A stretch of DNA of 64,000 nt from Schistosoma mansoni (taxonomy: Eukaryota; Platyhelminthes; Trematoda; Strigeidida; Schistosomatidae), in NCBI RefSeq assembly GCF_000237925.1, contig NW_017386006.1, forward strand, positions 1,860,001 to 1,924,000. The letters run 5' to 3'. Position 1 is the stretch's first letter, and each line of letters begins with the position of its first letter. Shown here piece after piece: positions 29,901 through 38,700 of this stretch. Under the pieces are notes generated by a model that made no database searches, was not told where the DNA came from, and saw only the letters and a program-made list of their open reading frames with translations. Both the position numbers and the translations under genes were made by a program.

Positions 29901-32900
29901 TAATTTCTGTACCTGGTGTGAATGAATTCTGGGATCATTTGTGCCAAGCATTTGAAAAACTTCAAGCGCTAAATGATCAAAATGCTGTTCTACTATTGCA
30001 ACCTCTTCTAGAAGTGTTTTGTTTGGCTCATGTGCATTTGGTGAAAGAAACTATTCTGCTTCGTCAACGTTCCACAAACAGTCGATCTAGTCGTACTAAT
30101 TCTTGTTCTTCAGGTACACTTAGCCTTATCGATATGGTGCCACTTTTACATATGTGTATTGATTCCACATCTCATTCAGAACTTGATACTAATAGATCTT
30201 CAACTACTGATCATCTCTCACACTTGTATTTTGATCTTGGTGGACCTCAGTCCCCTGATGTCACTACTGCAGGAGAGGATTTAACAGTTACAGCATGTAC
30301 TTCAACTAATTCGGCAACTGCATCTCAAAGTCCATTTTCTAAAAATCCTATAATTGAATTCGCAGATAAATATCGTCGTGGATTAAGTCAAGTTCTTCGT
30401 CATCATGGAGCAAATATAGGTGAATCACCTTTCGCTGTATTTTTGGCTTATCCCCGAGTGCTTGATTTTGACGTTAAGCGTCGCTTTTTCCGACAACAAC
30501 TACAATCATTATCTAATCGTTCAACATCCAGTAACCGATATGATGATGATCCAATAACTGTCTCAAGGGATCGAATATTCGAAGATAGTTATGCCAGACT
30601 ACACAGAAGATCTGTGAGTGAATGGAAACATAAATTTGTGATCCGCTTCCAAAGTGAGTTTTGTTATATTGATTTTGTTGTTTTATTATGCTTGTCAAGT
30701 GTATAGCATATGTGTGATCTTATCCTTATTAACTCAGACATTTCAGAGCTCATTTTCTCTCTTTGGTCAATTTCAGACATTATTTTTTTCAATTAATAAC
30801 TAGTTTGCTGTTATCGATATTTCTCTAATTTGAAATAAAACATTTTAGGTCACTCTAACGCACTACATTTCACCCTTTTTCTATCCTACAACTATGATTT
30901 GTAGCTTTCAAGATTACGCTTAGATACTTTCATATTATCCCCAGTATTATAATCCAATTATTAAGTCAACAAGATGGATTCATCTTTTATATTATTCCTT
31001 GTAAGAAGGTAAAATCAGTCTATAAGATTTTGAACCCATTTAATCTATTTTAAAATTTGTCTTTTCTTTTTATGCATTGTTGCAAAATGTACCAGGTCCT
31101 ACATAGGTGTATATCTATCTATTTCATTGATGGTGGTTTAGAAACTTACTGTTGGTTTTATTGTGATCCTTAGTCAAAAGACAGTCAGTTGCCTAAAATG
31201 TAATCACAAGAATATTCAAAACCGAATAATATCATTAGGCCAGTGAATTATGTTCGTGTTTTGAGTACCGTTTGTAATCCAGGTTTCACTAAAATTCCAA
31301 TCAGTCATTCACATTAACCGTTTGGTCATCATTACCTAATTTTCGTTTTGTCTACTTCAAAGATTTTATACTTCAAACTGTTCATTCATTAAACTAGTAA
31401 TTACGTCTTTATTCTTTCATACCTGTTAGACGAAGAGGGTCAAGATGCCGGCGGTCCATTGAGAGAATGGTTTTTATTAATGAGTCGAGAAATTTTCAAT
31501 CCAAATTACTGCCTTTTCCGCGTCTCTCCCGCAGATCGAGTCACATACACAATTAATCCAAGCTCTTACATTAATAGTAATCATTTGTCTTATTTCAAAT
31601 TTGTCGGACGTTTTATTGCTAAAGCTATCAATGATAATAAACTTCTGGAATGCTATTTCACACGAGCATTTTACAAACATATCTTGGGAGTACCTGTCAG
31701 GTAAGATTAAGCTTTCATAAGATTTTCATTTGTGCTTGTGTGAGTTATAATCATGATCGTTAGATACGGCGCGATTTGTTTTGATTTTTAAGTCCACACC
31801 TATGATCTCTTCAATGAATATATTACCAAACTGTACATTCGAATAGGTAAAGATAGAATATATTTCATTGTATACAGAAGTCTCCTATGAATGGTTAAAT
31901 CTTCTGTTGTTTTTGAGTTGATTATTTAATGAAAGTCAACTGCTCGTTTACATCAGATATTGGTTAAGAGATGGTTACCTCGTTTTCGAATGTCTCGATT
32001 TCAATTTGCTTTTCTCAATCAAGATGGCTGCATCGAGTCGGTTAATCTGTTACATTTAGTGTCATCTAATGTCCATACTCATCACCTGTAGGGCTTTTTT
32101 GTGGCAATTTCTGAATATTGCTCTTGCATTGTGTCGTATGGGTCAAGTTTACGGGCTGTGCGACGTTGTCGGCATCATCATGAATCATTTCTATATCTCG
32201 TAAAACCAAGTCTGAATGTGTTCTTATTTATAAAACAGCAAAAATTGACTACTCCCAGCATGTGAACTGCCAAATGCGTGAGAAAAAAAGACAAGAAAAT
32301 TTATCTCCCATTTAATAATTATTTTCATATTTAACTAAATCGTTTAAATTCTGTCCTTCTTTTCATTTCATTATTTCCACCCATCCACAGATGCTCTGAT
32401 TTAGAAAGTGAAGATTATGAATTTTTCAAAGGATTGGAATTTCTCTTAAGTCATGATGTATCTGATTTGGGTTATGAACTAACCTTTAGTACCGAGGTAT
32501 TTGTCTATTTTACATCGTATTCCTCTAATATAGTTATGAATGTGTATTAATATTAAAGCTGATATTATCGTAAGATGTAAATTTATGTGTAGAGATATGA
32601 TGATGTTACTATCGAACCATAATGTGAATAGAATGTTTAGTTGGGCATATCTCTTACACCATAGTGATTTAGCATATCAAACAATTGTTTGTCTTTAATT
32701 TCTACTGAGGTCATCATCCAAATTGACATATTTGTGCTGGTTGTAATATGGCTGATAAAATACTACTAATATGACTATCGTTATGAAATAGTTGAAACGC
32801 TCAACTACTTCACTCCCTGTCATTATGAACAAACTGAACAACCGTTACACAGAATAGCGACACACAATGACAATAATAAGATAGAAGATTAATCTTTTTA

Positions 32901-34919
32901 ACGAAGTAATTATGAAAGACAGTTAAATTGGTAATAAACAAATAACACTATTCTCAGGCAATAGGTCCACTAGAATGTTGTACACACTATTCTGGATATG
33001 TTACATGGAAGCGTTTCCTTGATTCACCTAACATTCAGAATAATTGTCTGTGTGTAAACCTACAAATGTCATGTGAAATATGTATCCGTAACATTCCAAT
33101 TACTTTAGGTTATCCTTAGTCATTTACTACTCTTTCGTTTATCAATTTCAGCTTTGTTTTTCCACGTAATCTGTTTTTTCTTCTCTAGATAAATGAATTT
33201 GGCAAAACAGACACTCGTGACCTCATTGAAAACGGTCGAAATGTAGCAGTTACTGAGAATAACAAAAAAGAATATGTTCGTTTAGTTTGTCAAGAACGTA
33301 TGACTGGTGCTATACGTCAACAACTTGATGCTTTCTTAAGAGGATTCTATGATATTATTCCTAAACGTATGATTAGTATATTTAATGAACAAGAATTAGA
33401 ATTACTGATTAGTGGTTTGCCTAATATTGATTTAGTTGATTTAAAAGCTAATACAACTTATTCAAAATACCAACCGAATTCACCACAAATTGAATGGTTT
33501 TGGCAAGCATTAGAATCATTTGATCAAGAAGATTTAGCACGTTTTCTACAATTCGTCACTGGTACTAGTAAAGTACCATTAGGTGGATTTATGAATTTAG
33601 AAGGAATGCATGGTCCTACTAAATTTCAAATTAGTCGTGCATCTGTTTCAAGTACTAATCATTTACCGTCTGCACATACTTGGTAAGTGTTTACTTGTCT
33701 CTAATTTGTGGTGTCTGTCATAAAAATTGGTGTATGTTTATGTATGTTATCTTTTCAAAAGATATTTGTTCTGTTGGGTGTTATCTAGACCACAGCAATT
33801 ATACAGCAAAATTTTTATATGATGACAGCATATAGTTCAAGTTGATTTATTCTAACTTAATTTGCCCATTCACATTGCACACTGCTGGGTACTACGATTT
33901 GTTGACATTGTAGAATTGACCACAGTTATATCCTTTCAGTTTTTAGTTGACCTATTCAACTTAGCAAAGAGTTATTAACAAGAAGATAAGTTTAACTTTA
34001 CAGGTACCATGCGTTAATTTAACTCAACAATCAAAACATTTTTGAATGGGTTTAAATAGCACTCAGCTCTTTATACTGAACTTGGAACTGGAAATAAAGT
34101 GGTAGAAATTTAAACAGTAAATCATTTATGAAAGTTGTTTATATAGTAATACTACTTTTCGAAGGTTTGTTAGAACGTGGTTGCTGAACGCTGATTGAAA
34201 GTCTCTAGACCTATATGATACAAAAGATTAATGTTTATATAATCACATGACTAAATACGTTTCATCTCTGCCTGTCGGATTAACAAGATAGATAACTAGT
34301 TGAGTATTCTCACGATTCAGTTTTTTGTTTGAATTACATGGTACAACCTGAGAGAATTCACCTACTTCCGTGAAATGTGCTTCTACAGCCGCGCGTTTAC
34401 GATCTTCACCGTCTAAAAGTAAGATGGTAAAAGCATTCGCCTGATACTTGAACATATCTGCCGAGTACGTGAGAAACCGGGATGCCTTATTTCCAAACTG
34501 ATGGTTCTCATAAACTCCAAGTTCCTAAGTGATCGAATGACATACAATCCTATTCTGGTTATAAACTACCATCTCCAACATTTACCCATTTGTTTGTGGA
34601 TTAAATCTATAGATCGAAATCCCTGGAAGATGATTGCCTAATGAAAACAACTTATCTATGTTTCAGCGCCAAAGCAAATTCATACACAAGTACTTATGAA
34701 TTTCTAATGAAGAACAAGCAATTATAATTTACTCAGTCGCATATTATTAATTGTTTTAGAAATGTATGTACTTATATATATACTCATCTGTTGTATATTT
34801 TCTTAACCTTTTACAGTTTTAACACACTTGTGTTGCCAGCATATGAAAGCTACGAACAGCTACGATCAAGACTTTTGATGGCTATACGTGAATGTAGTGA
34901 GGGCTATGGAATGGCTTAA
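1187..34919 (+). CDS. HUWE1: HUWE1-like HECT E3 ubiquitin ligase, 5'-partial, 23 exons
   Basis: Giant HECT-class E3 that takes ubiquitin from an E2 onto its own cysteine and passes it to substrates. Exons joined by GT-AG sites with matching phases: 1187-1381, 2796-3008, 3592-3840, 4488-4733, 7111-7927 (with gap), 8958-9252, 11177-11538, 12443-12674, 13304-13500, 14136-16481, 17039-18293, 19483-19832, 21173-21500, 22423-22700, 23550-24087, 25163-25426, 26843-27171, 28280-28612, 29540-30653, 31430-31700, 32391-32496, 33189-33682, 34817-34919. Domain order UBA, WWE, acidic region, UBM-like repeats, HECT is the order known for HUWE1. The HECT part closely matches the animal family, including the C-terminal SAHTC active site and an end in EGYGMA. 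The N-terminal DUF908/DUF913 part must lie before the window. About 3,500 codons are present. Identity is very secure; individual splice sites are by eye. Confidence 0.94.
1382..2795 (+). other. HUWE1 intron
   Basis: No coding or recognised repeat. GTAACG donor and TTTTCACAG acceptor. Confidence 0.6.
2796..3008 (+). CDS. HUWE1: HUWE1 exon, first half of UBA domain
   Basis: 71 codons, phase 0 to phase 0, with acceptor TTTTCACAG and donor GTATGT. The last residues, [19 protein letters not shown], form helices 1 and 2 of a UBA fold with the typical MGF loop, which binds ubiquitin. The start of coding is the acceptor; an in-frame upstream stretch from 2748 is intron. Confidence 0.85.
3150..3500 (-). 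repeat. dispersed repeat A, old copy
   Basis: Strongly diverged copy in HUWE1 intron 3009-3591; blocks such as GAGCACCCGAACCGAAGCA, TTCATACGCCATTCGTACC and GGCAGTGAGTAGGACTT keep the order of the family. Confidence 0.6.
3592..3840 (+). CDS. HUWE1: HUWE1 exon, second half of UBA domain and basic linker
   Basis: 83 codons in phase 0. The first residues [15 protein letters not shown] complete the third UBA helix begun in the previous exon. A basic Arg-rich stretch ([13 protein letters not shown]) follows. The donor is GTAAGA at 3841; reading past it (3841-3963) is intron. Confidence 0.85.
4488..4733 (+). CDS. HUWE1: HUWE1 exon after UBA
   Basis: 82 codons, phase 0, with acceptor TTTTTTTCCAG and donor GTTAGC (weak but GT). 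It contains a conserved-looking helical stretch around [17 protein letters not shown]. Family position is by order only. Confidence 0.75.
4929..5245 (-). repeat. dispersed repeat A, degenerate antisense copy
   Basis: Begins TTTATTTCAACACATAAAC and follows the order of 39305-39620 with many substitutions. It stands next to the sense copy, making an inverted pair. Confidence 0.7.
5280..5910 (+). repeat. dispersed repeat A, sense copy
   Basis: In HUWE1 intron 4734-7110. Matches 39296-39842 in reverse complement, ending with CAATAAATAAATAAA at 5898-5912. The short open frames here are by-products of the repeat. Confidence 0.75.
5917..6150 (-). repeat. dispersed repeat A, partial antisense copy
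   Basis: Matches the 39630-39800 part of the repeat (GGCAATGAGTAGGATTTCCC, then GTGGCCATATGAGAGCATTT), abutting the tail of the sense copy. Confidence 0.7.
7111..7927 (+). CDS. HUWE1: HUWE1 exon interrupted by an assembly gap
   Basis: Opens in phase 0 after TTTCATAG with a helical segment ([18 protein letters not shown]). It reaches [11 protein letters not shown] and a run of ACT codons, then 200 N (7440-7639). After the gap the same segment repeats with changes, runs into Thr/Ser codons, and continues to YERSIQ before donor GTATGT. The reading frames either side of the gap differ, as expected if the gap length is nominal. The true exon probably has one copy of the repeated segment. Confidence 0.8.
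7440..7639. other. assembly gap (200 N) with duplicated flanks
   Basis: Exactly 200 N. Sequence 7640-7730 repeats about 7333-7420 with scattered differences, several of them T to G, which destroy conserved-looking codons (a Trp becomes Gly, a Val becomes Gly, a Ser becomes Arg). This looks like overlapping contig ends that were not merged at an ACT microsatellite, not a biological duplication. Confidence 0.85.
7999..8031. repeat. TA microsatellite
   Basis: Sixteen TA units directly after the gap-containing HUWE1 exon. Confidence 0.95.
8958..9252 (+). CDS. HUWE1: HUWE1 exon encoding WWE domain
   Basis: Starts phase 0 after TTTTAG and ends phase 1 before GTAAGT. It encodes a WWE domain: [14 protein letters not shown], then [13 protein letters not shown], then [13 protein letters not shown] and MHRRPVML, matching the Trp-Trp and the Asp/Glu-Phe-x2-Met-x-Gln-x-Asn signature of the family. 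WWE domains bind poly-ADP-ribose-type ligands or protein partners. HUWE1 is the HECT ligase known for this domain. Confidence 0.9.
9490..10890 (-). mobile_element. 5'-truncated non-LTR retrotransposon in a HUWE1 intron
   Basis: Antisense to HUWE1 in intron 9253-11176. The RT palm lies at 10828-10490 ([19 protein letters not shown], then SDDIILFG with Ser replacing Ala of the ADD box). The C-terminal segment at 10164-9967 ([36 protein letters not shown]) is typical of trematode non-LTR elements. The intervening frame is broken. The untranslated 3' end reaches roughly 9490. Confidence 0.85.
11177..11538 (+). CDS. HUWE1: HUWE1 exon after WWE
   Basis: Two bases complete the previous codon (Thr), then 120 codons to GALISE before GTGAGT. 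Leu-rich helical content ([19 protein letters not shown]) with a Ser/Gln-rich loop. Assigned by phase and order. Confidence 0.8.
11731..11765. repeat. TA microsatellite
   Basis: About 17 TA units in HUWE1 intron 11539-12442. Confidence 0.95.
11950..12400 (-). mobile_element. degenerate 3' part of the same non-LTR family
   Basis: Matches the order of 9720-10160 with many changes (for example the blocks around 12000-12060 and 12230-12340). No open frame. Sits just upstream of the 12443 exon, antisense to HUWE1. Confidence 0.55.
12443..12674 (+). CDS. HUWE1: HUWE1 exon, conserved helical segment
   Basis: Phase 0 to phase 1. It encodes [19 protein letters not shown] followed by a helical segment around [18 protein letters not shown], of the armadillo-like type that fills the HUWE1 ring between WWE and the acidic region. 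Acceptor ATCTCTAG, donor GTAACT. Confidence 0.8.
13304..13500 (+). CDS. HUWE1: HUWE1 exon
   Basis: Two bases finish a Gly codon, then 65 codons ([12 protein letters not shown] to GLQHIE) in phase 0 before GTGAGT. The acceptor is TTTTCAG. Too short for standard open-reading-frame finding. Contains a helical stretch [18 protein letters not shown]. Confidence 0.8.
13906..13964. repeat. TA microsatellite
   Basis: About 29 uninterrupted TA units in a HUWE1 intron; similar but shorter runs at 7999-8031, 11731-11765, 20942-20979 (one CA interruption) and 49724-49763. Confidence 0.95.
14136..16481 (+). CDS. HUWE1: HUWE1 large exon with acidic low-complexity region
   Basis: 782 codons, phase 0 at both ends (acceptor TTTGCAG, donor GTATGT). 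The first third is folded in character ([37 protein letters not shown]). Then come Ser/Thr-rich linkers, a short Asp run near 15200-15230 and a long Glu/Asp-rich tract at about 15525-15715. HUWE1 proteins carry such an acidic region in their disordered middle. Reading past 16481 is intron. Open frames on the opposite strand and in frame 1 here are mirror images of the biased codons. Confidence 0.92.
16735..16850 (-). repeat. very old Sm-alpha-like fragment in HUWE1 intron
   Basis: AATAGATGGAATGTGTCTAG resembles GATGGATAGTGGCTAG of the family, followed by GCATCTCTTCC and ACTCGTCTC blocks. Weak similarity. Confidence 0.3.
17039..18293 (+). CDS. HUWE1: HUWE1 exon, disordered His/Ser/Gly-rich region
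   Basis: 418 codons plus one base, from acceptor CTTTAG to donor GTAAGT. It contains two related blocks: [12 protein letters not shown] ... [17 protein letters not shown] and [12 protein letters not shown] ... [17 protein letters not shown]. The second half becomes folded again ([23 protein letters not shown]). Function unknown; a disordered linker of HUWE1. Confidence 0.88.
18375..18465 (+). repeat. tRNA-like SINE head in HUWE1 intron
   Basis: GCTCAGTGGTTAAAGGATTC (box A-like), GACTTCTAG, and CCAGGTTGGAAATCC (damaged box B). Related in antisense to 26640-26730 and perhaps 18885-18935. Confidence 0.45.
19483..19832 (+). CDS. HUWE1: HUWE1 exon with UBM-like motif
   Basis: Two bases complete a Ser codon, then 116 codons to PPHIQEE (phase 0). 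Carries [20 protein letters not shown] and, at its end, [12 protein letters not shown]. Both are of the Leu-Pro-x2-Leu/Met/Ile-x3-Glu-Val ubiquitin-binding-motif kind found in the DUF4414 region of HUWE1, which bind ubiquitin weakly. Confidence 0.9.
19930..20475 (+). mobile_element. degenerate non-LTR reverse transcriptase fragment
   Basis: In HUWE1 intron 19833-21172, same strand. Broken frames show [10 protein letters not shown] (RT catalytic box, SDD), a [10 protein letters not shown] stretch, a LGSCM-like segment and [20 protein letters not shown]-like sequence near 20320-20380. This is the RT-to-C-terminus order of trematode non-LTR elements. Stops and shifts throughout. Confidence 0.7.
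20942..20979. repeat. TA microsatellite
   Basis: TA run broken by one CA, in HUWE1 intron 19833-21172. Confidence 0.95.
21173..21500 (+). CDS. HUWE1: HUWE1 exon with UBM-like motif and coiled segment
   Basis: Starts phase 0 directly after the last motif of the previous exon and ends phase 1. After a Gln/Thr/Ser-rich stretch come [20 protein letters not shown] and a charged helix [15 protein letters not shown]. This continues the DUF4414 ubiquitin-binding module. Confidence 0.9.
22423..22700 (+). CDS. HUWE1: HUWE1 exon, conserved segment before HECT
   Basis: Starts by completing a His codon; ends VPTVKK in phase 0 before GTAAGT. The stretch [17 protein letters not shown] corresponds to the family's LLDHEALSCLLVLLF segment, a conserved helical-repeat part of the ring. 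Confidence 0.9.
23550..24087 (+). CDS. HUWE1: HUWE1 exon
   Basis: Continues directly with [20 protein letters not shown], matching the family's VLRNLCYHAQTRHWVI segment. Then come a Ser/Pro-rich insert and a helical end ([19 protein letters not shown]). Ends phase 1 before GTAAGT. Confidence 0.9.
25163..25426 (+). CDS. HUWE1: HUWE1 exon
   Basis: Phase 1 in and phase 1 out. Begins [16 protein letters not shown], the counterpart of the family's FWDLL segment. It then has a Lys/Arg cluster ([11 protein letters not shown]) that could act as a nuclear-localisation-type basic patch (inference), and a Ser/Thr-rich end. Reading beyond donor 25427 is intron. Confidence 0.85.
26640..26730 (-). repeat. 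tRNA-like SINE head in HUWE1 intron
   Basis: Minus strand has TCATAGTGTTGGACTTCTAG and box B GGTTCAATCCC. Related to 18375-18465. No cloverleaf good enough for a tRNA gene. Confidence 0.5.
26843..27171 (+). CDS. HUWE1: HUWE1 exon with tandem NAGNAG acceptor
   Basis: Acceptor region reads TGTAGCAG, so splicing can start at 26843 or 26846; both keep the frame and differ by one Ala. Encodes a Thr/Asn-rich linker and the helical stretch [20 protein letters not shown]. Ends phase 0 before GTAAGA. Confidence 0.82.
28280..28612 (+). CDS. HUWE1: HUWE1 exon, helical segment
   Basis: 111 codons, phase 0 in and out. Ser/Thr-rich start, then [18 protein letters not shown] and [20 protein letters not shown]. 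These are amphipathic helices consistent with the helical ring upstream of HECT. Acceptor TTCACATAG, donor GTATTA. Confidence 0.85.
29146..29406 (-). mobile_element. possible Penelope-like element fragment
   Basis: Open frame with [20 protein letters not shown] and ALYKTTCS, resembling the segment between RT and GIY-YIG nuclease of Penelope-like elements. Lies antisense in HUWE1 intron 28613-29539. Short and without the catalytic domains. Confidence 0.4.
29540..30653 (+). CDS. HUWE1: HUWE1 exon, pre-HECT region and start of HECT N-lobe
   Basis: 371 codons plus one base. Contains [20 protein letters not shown] followed by [16 protein letters not shown], a segment conserved in HUWE1. Then comes the start of the HECT module: [34 protein letters not shown] and [16 protein letters not shown]. 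Ends phase 1 (GTGAGT); reading to 30706 is intron. Confidence 0.93.
31430..31700 (+). CDS. HUWE1: HUWE1 exon, HECT N-lobe core
   Basis: Begins with [20 protein letters not shown], the hallmark HECT N-lobe motif. Continues [25 protein letters not shown] and [16 protein letters not shown]. Phase 1 in, phase 2 out (AG before GTAAGA). Confidence 0.95.
32391..32496 (+). CDS. HUWE1: HUWE1 exon, HECT N-lobe
   Basis: One base completes an Arg codon, then 35 codons: [20 protein letters not shown] to YELTFSTE, phase 0 before GTATTT. Matches the family segment between the HILG and EFG motifs. Too short for simple frame searches. Confidence 0.93.
33189..33682 (+). CDS. HUWE1: HUWE1 exon, HECT lobe junction and C-lobe
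   Basis: [20 protein letters not shown], then [52 protein letters not shown] and [11 protein letters not shown], ending SAHT plus two bases (TG) of the catalytic Cys codon. Donor GTAAGT at 33683, phase 2. Confidence 0.95.
34243..34455 (-). mobile_element. unclassified element-like open frame in last HUWE1 intron
   Basis: 70-codon minus frame ([33 protein letters not shown]) in intron 33683-34816. It looks like mobile-element coding debris but I cannot name the family. No exon context supports a host gene. Confidence 0.3.
34817..34919 (+). CDS. HUWE1: HUWE1 last exon, catalytic Cys and C-terminus
   Basis: The first T completes TGT, the catalytic Cys of the HECT active site. [16 protein letters not shown] and ECSEGYGMA then lead to TAA at 34917-34919. 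The acidic/hydrophobic C-terminus matches the family's ECSEGFGLA ending. Confidence 0.95.
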
Positions 34920-35790
34920 TTCGCATACTATGATCAACATACAAGATATGTTTTTATGATTGTATCTTGTGTTCAACATTTATGTCCTTCCTTTTTTGTT
35001 TATTTTTATTCTCTCTGTCTTTATCCCAAAAACAAATAATACTGGCAGCTGCCTGGCTTTTTACTGTGATGTGATATCATTATGATGTGGGATTTATGTG
35101 CATATGAATGTTGATATTGCAGAATAATGAAAGCAATCAAGTTGTGTTTTTTTTCTGTCCATCCATCCTTTCTTCTTCCTTCTGTCTATCTTCGTTTCTG
35201 TACTGTGCTTAGATTTATTCATTAACTTTGTTGAAATTCTTATTTCTAATCAATTCAAATTAACTGGTTTTATATATACATATATGTATGAAATATGCTC
35301 TTTTTTTTCCATAAAAGTACACATTTATTTACACAGGATACAGTTTGACTTTCCACATTTCTACTATAAACTAGTTTTGTCAGTATGTGCTTAATATGCA
35401 CACTATTCCCCTCTAACCCTACCTTCAACCAACTCCTATCTGTATTGTTTATCTTGTAAAGCTGTTTTTACATTTCTTCTTACATGTAGTAGTAACTAAA
35501 GTTGAAATTTTAATGAAAGTTGACCAATTTGGTGACGGAAGATTGATTGGAATATAAGACTACACATACGTACATTATATATCAAGAACATTACTCAGAA
35601 CTCATTTCTATTCGCATAGGGTCAGTCTATTACTATTTTTCATAACTATTTGTCCATTTTTTCCTTTCTTTTGTTCATTATTCAACTCCCATCTTTTATG
35701 GATGATTTTCCAATAGTTTTATGTTGGTATTGTTCTCTGTCTTGCATTCTTTTCTTAAAATAAAATTAACCAAATAATACGTACATATTA
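34920..35790 (+). other. HUWE1: HUWE1 3' UTR and possible poly(A) site
   Basis: T-rich sequence after the stop without open frames. A canonical AATAAA lies at 35759-35764, about 840 nt after the stop. Earlier near-matches exist, so the true end is uncertain. Confidence 0.4.
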
Positions 35791-38700
35791 AGTTCGTAAT
35801 GTCTACTGCTTTTATGCGTCTCTTCAAACCTTTTTTTCTTGAATAACAGTTCTAGATATTTATTTGATAATTCTCGTTCAATATCTTCATCAATGAACTG
35901 ACTTTGCGTACTATTCCGATTTTCCCGTAACTATAGCATAGCATAAGGTAGATTACCGTAAACTACTAGCTTAGGCAGCTAGGACTTCTATCTGTTCTTG
36001 CATCGGTTTTTACTTACGATTGCCTTTAACATGTCTACATGTCAATATTAAAAATAAACTGTAAAAATAGGATTCTTGGTAAAAGCATAGTATTGAGACC
36101 AGCTAATCGGGACCAAGAACGCGAATTTTAGGCTTTTGCGCAAAAACGGAATGCCATATACAGTCAGCATTAGAAATACCTTATTATACTCCTCTAAACG
36201 TTTAGAATGGTTAAAAAAAATTGCCATAACGGAGCAAACTGGTTGTGATCAATATTTCAAATGCCTATTGTCTCTACAGGTTGTATGTAACTAGCGATTC
36301 GACAATTTCTTTAAAACCTTCCTTAATTCTGAAACAAACCCTAACCTTATGGCATTAGATTTTATGAAAGGACTAATCAGAGAGCGGCTTAAGACTTTAT
36401 GGGACCAGAAAAACCTATTTCGGTCCTTATAACGGTTCCGAAAAAGGAAAATCTGCACTAGTAACAGTAGGTCTATACGCTATTTCTCCAATTTATAGAC
36501 CGTAAGCTGCAGGATTTAATGTGTAAAATGTTTCCACTTTGCAATGCTGTTGTTCTGACTGGTGGTAAAAGCTAGTGAGAAGAGGATGACAACGATAGTC
36601 AAGATCCTCCAAATCTCGAAAGGGTTACACATATACTGGACATCCTGAAAACTCATATTTCACTGATTGACAAACGAATAAAGGCAAGACTGGAGAGACC
36701 CGAAGCGTTTAGCTCTTGATTCCCATGTGGTCGATTATCTTTTTAGCTAAGTCCGCAACTAACAATCTTTGTAACTTCGTTCATGCCTCTGTTGCACTGA
36801 TCGTGTATTCCGCTGTGGCTTCATATGAACTCAGATTTTCCGACTTCTTCCTATCTCGGAATTATCTAATTAAAGTAACGACAATGGTAGTCGGACCTAC
36901 TGAGTCAACTGTTAACCTCATATCCTTATTTGCGGATATTCGTTCCTGCCTTTATTTAGTTAACGTACGTTTTCCATAACAGTAACTTCTGGCACAAACC
37001 AGTAAATACATTGTGATAAACCCCGTAAGGCATTGTGATATCGTCTTTTTCCGAGCTATGCTTACGTTACCTATACTATGAGTGACGCATGTTAATTGGA
37101 GATCTGAAAAACTGTTAGACAAATACATTATTCTATGCTTATTACAAGAGGATTCCCGTTTCTGTGAGCTGGAAAGACCAGTAATCTCTATTAAGATGGT
37201 ATCAATCTAATTCTCAAAGTTAAACTAGTGTCTCAAATAATCTAGCCGCTAAACCTGGACAGCAATCAAGAGTATCTGGAAAATTTTTGTCTGTTAATCC
37301 CTATCGTCTGAAATTTATTTTATACTCGAGTCGGCTGATAGTTATATGAATCCTCCATCCTAACTAAATGCAAGCTGATCCGAAAACTAGGCGCAATGAC
37401 AAGTATGTGTAATGTTGATGGAACAAATTCACTTTGTATCTCATTTTACTTCTGAGAACCACAGTTACTACTGTTGCTGTAAATACTCCACAAAAAAAGC
37501 TTCGAAATACACCGATTCGCCTTAGGCAAATAGATCTTTTTGTCTATCTACGAACGTTTATTTGGTGCTTCGACGTTTATATACCTCAGCTTTAAAGAGT
37601 CACTACAGATAAGGGTAAATTATGTCACATGGTTGCTTATTATTTATCAAACCAATAATCATTTCTAACCATTATTCTAGAATATCTCAAATTAGCTTGA
37701 CAAACTGGATTCTTCCTTTTAAATTTCTTGTGCATACTCCTATGTTGCAAGAGAGCTAGGGACGTCCAAACCAAGGCGTGGCACCAGTTTGAGGTCAGTG
37801 ACAATCGGACTGACATGTGTAGACTAAGTGCTTGGAGTCTGCTTCATTATAATGACCAATGGTGAGAAATAGTCCGAAATAATTTGCAATGACGCAATTG
37901 CATTCACTCTATCTTCCTCTAGGTCCTAAATCCTTCATAATCCTTTTATTTCACTAGTTATTTTCTTGAGTCGGACTTTTGATACCTAGTCTTTTCTATC
38001 ACCATTAATACTATCGCTACCTCCATTACTCTGAGTTTTGTTAAAAAAAAATTATCTTGGGTATGAAAGCTTGAACCGGTGCACATGTGTACCGTGTTGC
38101 ATTTGACTGACCAACTCTCCTCTTAACCAAAAACTTGTCCATTTTACTTCGTCCTCGTGCCTGTTAAGTAAGTCCAAATACCCTGAACAGAGTGTCTACA
38201 TTTGTAAAATGTATAATACTATTGAAAGCTCAAAGTTAAATATAAGTGACCCACAAGTACATTGTAAGAATGTTTAGTCTATTTAAAATCAAATATAGTC
38301 TAGAGTACGAGTTCTGTGTTAATGTGTATCGCAAGTATGCTCAAAATTATCTTTACAAGCACCTACTTCATATGCAATTCATTTTTCTTAGAGCATGTCT
38401 GAATCCTTAATAGGAAAATAAGAACTCCAACCCACTATAAAGCCATTGTGAACAAGTATGAGAAAGGTTGAGAAGTGGTTGAAAATTATCACAACCTGAA
38501 GAACGACATAACTTTACTTACTAAGCGAAACAAGAGAGTTTAGGTGTCTATCTTTTTTTCAAGATTGGCTTAATTTACTGGTGTAAACAACGAAAAAAAT
38601 GATGTCTATGACAGAATGTGATACCCACCTAACAATAGTTAACCCCAAGGCTGTTCTTTAAAAAAAAATCCATAGTGGTTTGATATATATTGGTTGATTA

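Noticed and set aside
36716-36979. 87-codon hydrophobic open frame
   Set aside because: No domain, no splice context, surrounded by non-coding sequence.
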